From Bradyrhizobium sp. 4 (GTDB lineage Bacteria; Pseudomonadota; Alphaproteobacteria; Rhizobiales; Xanthobacteraceae), in the NCBI RefSeq assembly GCF_023100905.1, contig NZ_CP064686.1:5084001-5148000 (forward strand): a DNA stretch of 64,000 nucleotides. The letters run 5' to 3'. The notes under the pieces were generated by a model. The model saw nothing but the letters and a program-made list of their open reading frames with translations. It made no database searches and was not told where the DNA came from. The position numbers and the translations under genes are program-made. Below are positions 45,661 to 54,154 of the stretch, one piece after another. The number at the start of each line of letters is the position of its first letter. Position 1 is the first letter of the stretch.

Positions 45661-45733
45661 CCGTAGCCCGCACGAGCGCAGCGACATGCGGGACGACCGT
45701 CCCCGGATGTCGCTGCGCTCATCCGGGCTACGG
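45661..45733. repeat. Palindromic intergenic repeat, CCGTAGCCCG family
   Basis: Ends CCGTAGCCCG and CGGGCTACGG are perfect inverted copies; inner arms GAGCGCAGCGACAT and ATGTCGCTGCGCTC also match perfectly. It fills the gap between the convergent TetR and BTAD-hydrolase genes. Its right end supplies the TAG stop of the latter. Confidence 0.9.
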
Positions 45734-47287
45734 CACTCGCAGCCGCTCCCTCGGTAACGCAGCGATGAACCGCCCGATCGCACCGAGTACCGGTCCCTGA
45801 TCACCCGCAAAGAACCAGTGATCGTTGCCGTCGAGCTCGACGAATTGCGCACCTTTGATCCGGCTCGCCACATCGCGGCCGGCCTCGATCCGTACGGCCT
45901 TGTCGTCACGACGATGCAGCACCAGTGTCGGCATGGCAATCTGCTGCAAAAGCTGCCGCACGTCGGCGTCGCGAAACGCCTCGAGCACCGCCGAGATGCC
46001 GCCGGGACTGGAGGCCGCGCGCAATAGCCCCGCCCACCAGGCGCGTGCCTGGGGATCGCTCGCAAGGCTGGGCGCGAACGTCTCAATCTCCACCGGACCT
46101 CCCCATTGCGCGATGAGGTGCTTGCTCCAGGCGTCGTACTGGCTGGCGCGCAGCGCGTGCGGATAATCCTGCGACCAGCAGCCCTTGGCCAATGCACCGA
46201 ACAGGATGAGTCCGGCCACGAGACGCGGTTCATCGACCGCAAATTTGATGCAGGCTGGTCCACACTCGGATGCGCCGAACAGCACGACGCGGCGCGAGCC
46301 GGTCGCGCGGAGCACCGTGCCGATATCCTCCGCGGTGACGTCGATACCGGGGGCCGATCCAACCCGGTCGGACAACCCGATGCCGCGACGATCGAACACG
46401 ATCAGGCGCCCAAGCTTCATCAGCGAGGCCAGAAACGCCCGGCTCGCGGGGTGCTCCCAAGCGCGCTCCACATGCGACACGAAGCCGGGCATGACCAGGA
46501 TGTCGAGCGGGCCGCTGCCGTAGGTCTGATACGCCAGATGCACACCAGCGCCCTTGACGTAGCGCGTCGCTGGAACGTCGGCTGCCGCCGCAGGACTCAT
46601 CAACGCCTCGGTCTCGGCTTCGGGCGTAACACCAAGCTCGTCACGCAGCCGCTGCCTCAGTGCCGCGTGGTGCCGCTCTGCCGCACTGCGGTCACCCGCC
46701 AGCAGCAGACTGCGGATCAGATGCCGGCCGTAGACCTCGCTCAAAGGATCGAGCTCGACCAGACGGGTCGCATGCGTGGCCGCGGAAAAGTAGTCGCCGG
46801 CGGCGGTCTTGTCCTGCACCAGGCGCTCCAGCGCGTGCATCAGCCGTCCCCGCAGCGCCTCGCGGCGGAAGAACGCCCAGTCGTCGAATTCCGGACAGTC
46901 CTCCGGGGAGAACCCTGCGAGGAAATCTCCCCGATAAATCTGGCAGGCCTCGTCAAAGTCAGCGCGATCGCAAGCGCCCTCGAACAGATGCGCATCGACC
47001 TTCAACGCGACCGCCGGAGACCATCGCACGCTGGTGCGGTCGGTCTCGAAAACCTGCTGACCGAGCGTCAGCTCGATGCGGTGAAGCAGCCGCCGCAATC
47101 GCGCTAGCCCGGTCTCGCGGTCAGTTTCAGGCCACAGCAGCGTCGCCACGATTTCGCGGGCCACGGCGCCCTTGGCCTCCGCGAGATAGACCAGCAGCGC
47201 GAGGCCCTTGCGCAAGGCCAACTTGATCGGGCGGCCGTCGGCGTAGACCTCAGGGAACCCGAATGTCCCCAGCGAGAAAACCGTCAT
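45728..47287 (-). CDS. BTAD-type regulator fused to an alpha/beta hydrolase
   Basis: 519 aa. Residues 1-95: OmpR-like winged helix (SLGTFGFPEVYADGRPIKLA, RKGLALLVYLAEAKG); 97-230: bacterial transcriptional activation domain with TPR-like helices (VDAHLFEGAC to LRDELGVTPEAE); 240-519: alpha/beta hydrolase. Catalytic residues appear as Ser340 (GASECG), Asp461/462 and His490 (DGNDHW). Position +2 after Ser is Cys instead of the usual Gly in GxSxG. The hydrolase part may sense a ligand or be an enzyme. GGGAGGA lies upstream of the ATG. It diverges from mddA across 147 bases. Confidence 0.87.
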   Translation of the reverse strand: MTVFSLGTFGFPEVYADGRPIKLALRKGLALLVYLAEAKGAVAREIVATLLWPETDRETGLARLRRLLHRIELTLGQQVFETDRTSVRWSPAVALKVDAHLFEGACDRADFDEACQIYRGDFLAGFSPEDCPEFDDWAFFRREALRGRLMHALERLVQDKTAAGDYFSAATHATRLVELDPLSEVYGRHLIRSLLLAGDRSAAERHHAALRQRLRDELGVTPEAETEALMSPAAAADVPATRYVKGAGVHLAYQTYGSGPLDILVMPGFVSHVERAWEHPASRAFLASLMKLGRLIVFDRRGIGLSDRVGSAPGIDVTAEDIGTVLRATGSRRVVLFGASECGPACIKFAVDEPRLVAGLILFGALAKGCWSQDYPHALRASQYDAWSKHLIAQWGGPVEIETFAPSLASDPQARAWWAGLLRAASSPGGISAVLEAFRDADVRQLLQQIAMPTLVLHRRDDKAVRIEAGRDVASRIKGAQFVELDGNDHWFFAGDQGPVLGAIGRFIAALPRERLRVP

Positions 47288-47434
47288 GAAAGTCCTCCCT
47301 CCCCTCGCGGCGCCCCCGGGGACGCACAGGGGACGGTCCAGCAATAGCAGTCGGGGCAGATCGAGCCTGCTCGCCGGCGAGCAATTCAGGCTCCTGCATG
47401 CGGCACGGCTGCATCAGGCACAATAGGAAAAAAC

Positions 47435-48235
47435 ATGATCTCGCGCCTCCTGATCCTGCTCTACGCCATCGTGAGCTACGTGATCTTCACGGTCTCATTT
47501 CTCTATGCGCTCGGTTTCGTCGGCAATTATGTCGTGCCCAAGTCGATCGACATGTCGATCGATAGGTCGATCGACGTCGGCAACCCGATGGACCTGAGCG
47601 TGGCTATCGTCGTCAACCTGCTGCTGATGGGCCTGTTTGCGATCCAGCACAGCGTCATGGCGCGCCCGATCTTCAAGCGATGGTCGGCCAAATTCCTTCC
47701 CCCCGCCTGCCAGCGCAGCACCTATGTGCTGCTCTCCAGCCTGATCCTGCTGTTGCTGTTCTGGCAGTGGCGCCCGATTCCGACGCCGGTCTGGCAAGCG
47801 AGCGGAATAGCGGCCTGGTTGCTGATCGGCGTGCATTGGCTTGGCTGGCGTGTCGCGTTCGCCTCGACCCACATGATCGATCATTTCGATCTGTTCGGCC
47901 TGCGCCAGGCCTTCGTCGCGTTCCGCGGGAGCGAGATACCAGGTCAATCGTTCAGAACACCGCTGCTCTACAAGATCGTGCGCCATCCCATCATGCTCGG
48001 CTTTCTGCTCGCGTTCTGGGCCACGCCCGAGATGACCGTCGGCCACCTTCTGTTTGCGCTCGCAAACACCGCCTACATCCTGGCCGCGCTTCAGTTCGAG
48101 GAGCGCGACCTGATCGCCGAGTTCGGCGCGACGTACCAGGATTATCGCCGACGCGTTCCCATGCTGCTGCCGCGTCTTTTCGGTCGTCGGACGGAAGATC
48201 GCCAGCCGCCTCGGCCTGCTGGAGCGTCGCAATGA
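47435..48235 (+). CDS. mddA: Methanethiol S-methyltransferase
   Basis: Membrane methyltransferase that makes dimethyl sulfide from methanethiol. 266 aa with about five helices. Family signatures: YALGFVGNYVVPKSID, AIQHSVMARPIFKRW, SSLILLLLFWQWRPIP, HFDLFGLRQ and the C-terminal YKIVRHPIMLGFLLAFWATP to EERDLIAEFG (SAM-binding region shared with isoprenylcysteine methyltransferases). Residues 36-48 carry a triple SIDx repeat not usual in the family. First gene of a four-gene operon; its stop overlaps the next start in ATGA. Confidence 0.9.
   Translation: MISRLLILLYAIVSYVIFTVSFLYALGFVGNYVVPKSIDMSIDRSIDVGNPMDLSVAIVVNLLLMGLFAIQHSVMARPIFKRWSAKFLPPACQRSTYVLLSSLILLLLFWQWRPIPTPVWQASGIAAWLLIGVHWLGWRVAFASTHMIDHFDLFGLRQAFVAFRGSEIPGQSFRTPLLYKIVRHPIMLGFLLAFWATPEMTVGHLLFALANTAYILAALQFEERDLIAEFGATYQDYRRRVPMLLPRLFGRRTEDRQPPRPAGASQ
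47542..47577 (+). repeat. Three-copy 12-base tandem repeat inside mddA
   Basis: Units GTCGATCGACAT, GTCGATCGATAG and GTCGATCGACGT code SIDM-SIDR-SIDV in frame. The copy number could change by slippage without shifting the frame. Confidence 0.85.
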
Positions 48236-48909
48236 ATGCAATATCAGCTATTCCCCGGATGTCGGCGGAGGCCGCCACGTTTGCAGATACGCTGGATGGG
48301 CTTGACATCGGTCTTTGTCTCGTTGACGCGGAGGCGCGTCTCATTCACGCCAATACTGCCGGGTGGGACATGATCGAAGCGCGCGACATCCTGCACGAAA
48401 TCCGCGGGCACCTCGCGGCTTGCGATCCGACGGTCAACCGGACCCTGCAGCATTTTTTCGCAGCCGCCGGGCAGGAAAACGCGTTCCTCGGCGCCGACGG
48501 GATCGCGGTGCCGATGATCGGGCGGGATGGGAAGCGCCACGTCGCCCATGCTCTGCCGTTGACTTCCGGCGCGCGCCGACTTGGGGGCGTCGCCTACAGC
48601 GCCGTCGCAGCGTTGTTCGTCCGCAGGGCGGCGCTCACGATACCGCCTCGTTCCGAAGTGATCGGCAAGGCATTCAAACTGACGCCGACCGAGTTGCGTG
48701 TGATGCTCGCGATCGTCGAACTCGGCGGCGTTCCCGAAGTGGCGGCGGCGCTCGGCGTCGCCAATACGACGATCAAGACGCATGTCCGGCGCCTGTTCGA
48801 AAAAACCGGTGCAGCGCGACAGGCAGATTTCGTCAAGCTTGTCGCGGGATATGCGACGCCATTACGCAAACCTGCCGAATGCAGACAATCCGTTGGAGCG
48901 ACACGATGA
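48232..48909 (+). CDS. LuxR-type regulator with PAS-like N-terminus
   Basis: 225 aa. The N-terminal part (about 15-110) resembles a PAS domain (LDIGLCLVDAEARLIHANTA). The C-terminal helix-turn-helix is KLTPTELRVMLAIVELGGVPEVAAALGVANTTIKTHVRRLFEKTG. The ATG overlaps the mddA stop (ATGA, GGAG upstream) and its stop overlaps the next ATG in the same way, so it is translated together with mddA and the oxidoreductase. It probably regulates this operon. Confidence 0.87.
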   Translation: MNAISAIPRMSAEAATFADTLDGLDIGLCLVDAEARLIHANTAGWDMIEARDILHEIRGHLAACDPTVNRTLQHFFAAAGQENAFLGADGIAVPMIGRDGKRHVAHALPLTSGARRLGGVAYSAVAALFVRRAALTIPPRSEVIGKAFKLTPTELRVMLAIVELGGVPEVAAALGVANTTIKTHVRRLFEKTGAARQADFVKLVAGYATPLRKPAECRQSVGATR

Positions 48910-49883
48910 GAGCAATTCTATGCAGCTCATTCACTGGCCCCGCCGATTTGCGCCTCAGTGAAATCGACGAGCCGAAGCCCTCCGGCGACGAGATCCTGAT
49001 CGACGTCCATGCGGCCTCCGTCAGTTTCATGGACCAGTTGATGGTCTCGGGACTCTACCAGATGCGGCCGCCGACGCCCTTCGTGCCCGGCACGGAAGCA
49101 TCCGGTGTCGTCATCGCGGTCGGCGGCGAGGTCACGGCATTCGCTCCCGGCGACCGCGTGGCATGCAGCGCCTGGACCGGCGGCTACGCCGAACGGATGA
49201 TAGCGAAGGACTCAAAGTGCGTGCTTCTGCCGGAAGGCGTCGCGTTCGAGGCAGCGGCGACGGTCCTGCACAATTACGGCACGGCCTATTATGCGCTGGT
49301 CGAGCGGGCCAGGGCGCAGCGCGGCGAAACGCTGTTCGTCACCGGCGCTGCCGGCGGACTTGGCCTTGCCGCCGTCGATCTCGGCCGCTATTTGGGTCTG
49401 CGCGTCGTCGCCGGGATCGGCTCCGATGACAAGGCCGCCCTGGTTCGCAATTATGGGGCCAGCGACATCGTCAATTATCGTAGCGAGCATCTGCGCGACC
49501 GGATCAAGGCGATCACCGGCGGCGAAGGGATCGATATCGGCTTCGACAATGTCGGCGGCGCGATATTCCAGCAGATGGCCCGGTCGATGAAGTGGGGCGG
49601 AAGGCTGATGCCGATCGGCTTCACCAGCGGCGAGATTCCCCAGCTCCCAATGAACCTTCCGCTGCTGAAGAACTATTCCATCCTCGGGGTCTTCGTCGGC
49701 GCCTGGGCGGAGAAATTCTCGCTCGAAGCGGCGCGCATGAACGCCACGCTGATGCAATTGCTGGCCGGCGGAAAAATCCGCCCGCACATCGATCGCATCC
49801 TCCCTTTGGAGGAGGCCGGCGAAGCCATGCGTGCCGTGGCCAACCGAACGGTTCAGGGGCGAATTGTCCTCAAGATCAGGTAA
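48906..49883 (+). CDS. Zinc-independent quinone-oxidoreductase-like MDR protein
   Basis: 325 aa, medium-chain dehydrogenase/reductase of the NADPH:quinone reductase type. Features: FVPGTEASGVVIAVGGEV, NAD(P) loop FVTGAAGGLGLAAVDLG, then VAGIGSDDKAALVRNYGASDIVNY. No structural zinc cysteines. The start overlaps the luxR stop by four bases. Third gene of the mddA operon; substrate unknown. Confidence 0.9.
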   Translation: MRAILCSSFTGPADLRLSEIDEPKPSGDEILIDVHAASVSFMDQLMVSGLYQMRPPTPFVPGTEASGVVIAVGGEVTAFAPGDRVACSAWTGGYAERMIAKDSKCVLLPEGVAFEAAATVLHNYGTAYYALVERARAQRGETLFVTGAAGGLGLAAVDLGRYLGLRVVAGIGSDDKAALVRNYGASDIVNYRSEHLRDRIKAITGGEGIDIGFDNVGGAIFQQMARSMKWGGRLMPIGFTSGEIPQLPMNLPLLKNYSILGVFVGAWAEKFSLEAARMNATLMQLLAGGKIRPHIDRILPLEEAGEAMRAVANRTVQGRIVLKIR

Positions 49884-49911
49884 AGTGCACGGGGAAGAGA
49901 GAACAAAACCG

Positions 49912-50661
49912 ATGACAAAGATCATCATCGACAAACGCTTTTGCGGTCCTCCGAACTCCGGCAACGGCGGCTATGTCTGCGGCCGGCTGGCCCGCCACAT
50001 TCCCGGCGCCGCGGAGATAACGCTACGCGCACCACCGCCGCTGGACACGCCGCTCGACGCGGTCGCAACGGACGACGGCACATGGGAGCTTCGCGAGGAC
50101 GACAAGATCGTCGCGACCGGGCGGCCGGCAAGCGTCGAGCTTGCGCGCGTGGAAACAGCCAGCTTCGAGGAGGCCTGCGCGGCCGAATTGTTGACGCCGG
50201 TGAAGCCGCACGAGCATCCGCTGCCGACATGTTTCGTGTGCGGCCCCGCAAGGGCCAAGGGAGACGGCCTGCGCATTTTTGCCGGCTCGCTCCGTGGTCA
50301 CAACGCCGTTCTGGCAGCGAGCTGGACACCGGATAAGAATCTCGCCGCCGACGACGGCCTCGTCGCGCCGGAATTCCTCTGGTCGGCGCTCGACTGCCCC
50401 ACCGGCTTTGCCTGCAATTGCGATCAGCAGACCGGCAGCTTCGACAAGGCACCGTTGCTGCTGGGGCGGATGTCGGCGCGGATCGAGGCCCGCCCGCACC
50501 CCGGCGAGCCCTGCATCATCACGGCCTGGCCGACGGGCCGCGATGGCCGCAAGCGCACGGCCGAGGCTGCGGTGCATGATGGAGCCGGGAAGTTGCTGGC
50601 GGTGGCGCGCACGACATGGATTGCGGTGGCGCGCGAGGTGCAGCTCGGGCGTCCTTCGTAG
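49912..50661 (+). CDS. Unrecognised protein, possibly hot-dog fold
   Basis: 249 aa. I do not recognise a specific family. Visible: an N-terminal KRFCGPPNSGNGGYVCGRLA stretch, a central LPTCFVCGPARAKGDGLRIF with two close Cys, SALDCPTGFAC and a beta-rich C-terminus. The mix of a buried helix (EFLWSALDCP) and long strands resembles double-hot-dog acyl-CoA thioesterases, without certainty. It starts 28 bases after the oxidoreductase stop, so it is the last gene of the mddA operon. Confidence 0.75.
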   Translation: MTKIIIDKRFCGPPNSGNGGYVCGRLARHIPGAAEITLRAPPPLDTPLDAVATDDGTWELREDDKIVATGRPASVELARVETASFEEACAAELLTPVKPHEHPLPTCFVCGPARAKGDGLRIFAGSLRGHNAVLAASWTPDKNLAADDGLVAPEFLWSALDCPTGFACNCDQQTGSFDKAPLLLGRMSARIEARPHPGEPCIITAWPTGRDGRKRTAEAAVHDGAGKLLAVARTTWIAVAREVQLGRPS

Positions 50662-50820
50662 AGGGACATGGGCGGCCGGCCAGCTTTCCGGCTAACCACG
50701 GGAGCACTCCACTTTGCCATCCGTGCGACGCTGCCAACCGTCGAGAAGCGTTGAACCCACGTTTAATCAAAGATACTCTTGCAGCTGTCGCCAAGCAAAA
50801 AAGATCCAAGAGGGTACGCG

Positions 50821-52524
50821 ATGGTCCGCAAGTTAAAGGCATTTGCAATCCTTGCTACGGGCATGTTCGTCGCTGGCGTCGCAAATGCCGAGGCGCAGCA
50901 GCCGGAGCTTAATGCGCCTGACCTCGTCCTCGTTAATGGCAAGGTTCTGACCTTAGACGACCGATCGACCGTCACGGAGGCAGTCGCCGTCGCGGATGGA
51001 AAGATCATCGCGACCGGAACCAGTGCTTCGATCAAGGCGCTTGCAGGCGCCCGGACCCGCGTGCTCGACGTGTCCGGCAAGACCGTCATCCCCGGATTGA
51101 TCGATACACACGCTCACTTCAAGGCCGCTGGTCTGGGCGACTATGTCGTAAGCCTTGGCCGAGCCAAGACCGTCGCGGACGCGCTCGAGGCCATCAAATC
51201 ATTCGCCACCAAGAAGAAGCCGGGTGAGTGGATTGTAGGTGGCGCGTGGCATCCGCCCTCACAATTGGCCGAGAAGCGCTATCTCACGAGGCAGGAGATC
51301 GATAGTGTTGCTCCGAACAACCCGGTCTATCTTCGCACCGTCGGGCATTTCTCGATGGCGAACACCATGGCTCTACAAGTGGTCGGTGTCGACAAGACCA
51401 CCGCGGACCCGAGTGGTGGTAAGTTTGAACGCGACGCAGCCGGTGACTTGACCGGCGTGCTCGTGGAGACGGCAATCGATCGGGTCGAGAAGGCCGTACC
51501 ACCTTGGACAGAAGACGACGAAATGCGGCAATTCACCATTGCCGAAGGTGTGCTGAACAGCTTCGGCATCACCAGTGTGATCGAAGGCGCAACAGAGCCA
51601 CGTGACGTCCGAACGCTGCAGAAGCTTGTCGCAGCGGGGAAAGCCACTTTGCGCACCGGCGTGATGTTTCGGCCGGAGCCCCCCACCGATCTGACCGCAT
51701 GGGAAGCGATCATGTCAGGCAATGGCGCCTCCTCAGGGTTCGGTGACGATTGGCTCAAGTTCGCCGGCATCAAGATCTTTTACGACGGCGGCATGACGCT
51801 GAAGACGGCGCTCATGCGTGACGTGTACCCCGATTCACACGACAACTATCACGGCATCACGCAGCAGACACCTGAGCGGCTGAAGCAACTCATCTCCGTC
51901 TGCAACCGTTATGACTGGCGTGTCGGAGTCCACGTCGTGGGCGACCTGGGTGTTGACCAGGTGCTCGATGCCTTCGAGGCAGCGGATAAAGAAAAATCGA
52001 TCCGCGACCGTCGCTTCGTCCTCATCCACGCCAGCCTGATCCGGCCAGAACAGATGGAGCGTGCGCAAAGACTAGGAGTCCGCATCGATTTCCAGAACGT
52101 TTTCATGTGGGATAAGGGAGCGACCGTCGAACGATTTCTCGGGAAAGCGAGCGCTGACCGCGCCGTGCCGACCAGGACGTTGATCGAAAAAATGGGACTC
52201 AACAGCCTCGGCGCCGGGACGGATTTTCCGGTCAACCCGATCAACCCCTTCCTCAACATGTACATCATGGTGACCAGGAAGGATCCCAACGGAAACATCT
52301 ACGGCTCGGCAGAAGCTATTACGCGCGAGCAGGCCCTACGGCTCTACAGCAGCGCGGCTTCGCGCTACAACTTCGATGAAGCCCGCAAAGGGACCATTGA
52401 GCCCGGAAAGCTGGCGGACATCGTGGTGCTCTCCGCTGACTACGCGGCCGTGCCCGAGGAGCAGATCAAGGACATCAAGGCGGACCTGACGCTGGTCGGC
52501 GGCATGGTTGTCTTTCAGCGCTGA
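50821..52524 (+). CDS. Secreted amidohydrolase (YtcJ type)
   Basis: 567 aa, amidohydrolase family 3. Signal peptide LKAFAILATGMFVAGVANAEA. Metal ligands: GLIDTHAHF; carboxylated-Lys region FAGIKIFYDGG; His residues in VGVHVVGDLG and VLIHASLI; Asp in LGAGTDFPV. GAGGG lies about 6 bases before the ATG. It is a single gene. Codon use looks a little less GC-biased than that of its neighbours, a visual impression only. Substrate unknown. Confidence 0.88.
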   Translation: MVRKLKAFAILATGMFVAGVANAEAQQPELNAPDLVLVNGKVLTLDDRSTVTEAVAVADGKIIATGTSASIKALAGARTRVLDVSGKTVIPGLIDTHAHFKAAGLGDYVVSLGRAKTVADALEAIKSFATKKKPGEWIVGGAWHPPSQLAEKRYLTRQEIDSVAPNNPVYLRTVGHFSMANTMALQVVGVDKTTADPSGGKFERDAAGDLTGVLVETAIDRVEKAVPPWTEDDEMRQFTIAEGVLNSFGITSVIEGATEPRDVRTLQKLVAAGKATLRTGVMFRPEPPTDLTAWEAIMSGNGASSGFGDDWLKFAGIKIFYDGGMTLKTALMRDVYPDSHDNYHGITQQTPERLKQLISVCNRYDWRVGVHVVGDLGVDQVLDAFEAADKEKSIRDRRFVLIHASLIRPEQMERAQRLGVRIDFQNVFMWDKGATVERFLGKASADRAVPTRTLIEKMGLNSLGAGTDFPVNPINPFLNMYIMVTRKDPNGNIYGSAEAITREQALRLYSSAASRYNFDEARKGTIEPGKLADIVVLSADYAAVPEEQIKDIKADLTLVGGMVVFQR

Positions 52525-52585
52525 ACCGGCGCTGATCGGCCAAGGTGTGCGAGAGCGACAATTCGCTCTGCTTCCCGACGAAAAT

Positions 52586-53785
52586 CTACACGCCCTCCGC
52601 GATCATCCCCTGCAACCGCACCAGCTCCGCCTCGATATCCCGCTCGACATCCGCCGCCCGCATCTCGATCACCCGATAGTCCCTTGCCTCGAGCCACGCC
52701 CGCCGCGACGCGCGATCCGCGACGATCGTCTCGTTCTCACCCGTGTTCACCAGCTCGATCGCGATCCGATGCGGGAACGAGACGAAGTCCGGGATGTGCC
52801 GCCCCACAGGGGTCTGGCGCTTGAACCCGCCTGCGAAGCGGCGGTCGCGGGTGAGGGCCTGCCAGAGCAGGCGTTCGGCATCGGTCGGATTGCGGCGGAG
52901 CAGGCGGGCGAGGCCGCGCACGGTGGAGCCGCTGTCGGGAACGCCGCCGCCCTGACCGTGCTCGGCCAAAAGCGCACGCAGCCGCGTTGCCTGCTCGCCG
53001 TCGAGCACGCCGCCCTTGGCCGGGCCCTTGCGCCCTTCCGCGATCGCCATCACCACCCCATGCAGGGTGTGCATGTCCTGCTTGGTCGGCTCCATCCGGG
53101 TGAAGATGTTGCGCAGGTTCACCAGCATGGTGTCGCGCTTCTCGGCCGGGCGCAAAAATTCGACCCGGTCGAGTTCGCGGATAAGATTGTCGAAGAAGGC
53201 CTGCATCTGATGCTGCGAGGCGCGCTCGGAGCGCTCCGGCATGCTGTGCGGCAGCTCGCCGGAGGTCGCCCGCTTGAACCATTCGTAGCCGACCAGCAGC
53301 ACCGCCTGGGCGAGGTTGAGCGAGGCAAAGCCCGGATTGACCGGGAAGGTAATGATGCGGTTGGCGAGCCCGACCTCCTCGTTGGTCAGCCCCCAGCGCT
53401 CCCGGCCGAACAGGATACCGGCCTTGCCGCCGGCCGCGACGTGCCCGGAAATCTCGCTAGCTGCGGCTTCCGGCCCCACCACCGGCTTGGCCTGGTCGTG
53501 AGGGCGCGCGGTGGTGGCGAACAGCAGGTCGAGATCGGCGACGGCCTCACCTACCGTGTCGAACAATTCGACCTTGTCCAGAATATAGTCGGCCCCGGCC
53601 GCGGCGCGCTGGGCGGCGATGTTGGGCCAGCCGTCGCGAGGATTGACGATGCGCAATCGGCTCAGCGCGAAGTTGCCCATGGCGCGCGCGGCCATGCCGA
53701 TGTTTTCGCCAAGCTGCGGCTCGACCAGGATGACAATGGGACCGTCGAGGGAAAGGCCCGCCTTGCTCTTGTCAGTCCCCGACAT
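52586..53785 (-). CDS. trmJ: TrmJ tRNA 2'-O-methyltransferase fused to a DUF559 domain
   Basis: 399 aa. Residues 1-260 form a SpoU-type methyltransferase of the TrmJ class, which methylates tRNA position 32. Motifs: VEPQLGENIGMAARAM, GILFGRERWGLTNEEV and SLNLAQAVLLVGYEW. Residues about 295-395 are a DUF559 (Vsr-endonuclease-like) domain: RNPTDAERLLWQALTRDRRF, RHIPDFVSF and WLEARDYRVIEM. The nuclease core that usually reads VELDGGQH here reads IELVNTGEN, so activity is doubtful. Normal TrmJ proteins are about 240-260 aa. Confidence 0.88.
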   Translation of the reverse strand: MSGTDKSKAGLSLDGPIVILVEPQLGENIGMAARAMGNFALSRLRIVNPRDGWPNIAAQRAAAGADYILDKVELFDTVGEAVADLDLLFATTARPHDQAKPVVGPEAAASEISGHVAAGGKAGILFGRERWGLTNEEVGLANRIITFPVNPGFASLNLAQAVLLVGYEWFKRATSGELPHSMPERSERASQHQMQAFFDNLIRELDRVEFLRPAEKRDTMLVNLRNIFTRMEPTKQDMHTLHGVVMAIAEGRKGPAKGGVLDGEQATRLRALLAEHGQGGGVPDSGSTVRGLARLLRRNPTDAERLLWQALTRDRRFAGGFKRQTPVGRHIPDFVSFPHRIAIELVNTGENETIVADRASRRAWLEARDYRVIEMRAADVERDIEAELVRLQGMIAEGV

Positions 53786-54154
53786 CTCGCTTCGCTTTCA
53801 CACTGGTTCTCAAGGCCTTGGAGAGGCGCTCTTCATGAATTGATTCAAGGCCGGTCCTGACCTGGTCTCGACCCGGATTTGACCCAGTCTTGGGCCGGCT
53901 GCCCGTCCGCCTGTCGTTTGCCTGTCCTGACGAAATTCTCAAGGGAAATAATGGGTTGGATTCGACTTTTGAATCTCGCCTGAAACCTCAGCCCGGTCCC
54001 CGCGGCAGGGCTGCTCCCGCCCCCCATCTGCGGAGGCTGGATGAGCTAAAAGTGCATAATCCCTTGGCTTTCGCCCGCTGCTATCAGGTGCTAAGAGGCG
54101 GCGGATATTCCCGTGGCGCGCCACAAGCGCCGTTCCGAAGAGGCTTCCCCGATC
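53786..54154. other. Divergent trmJ / icd intergenic region
   Basis: About 370 bases. Rich in short repeats of the type CTGACC, CCGGAT and CCTGTC at 53845-53935, but I see no clear hairpin, promoter or gene. CATAAT at 54055-54060 could be a -10 box of icd with no good -35. Confidence 0.4.
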
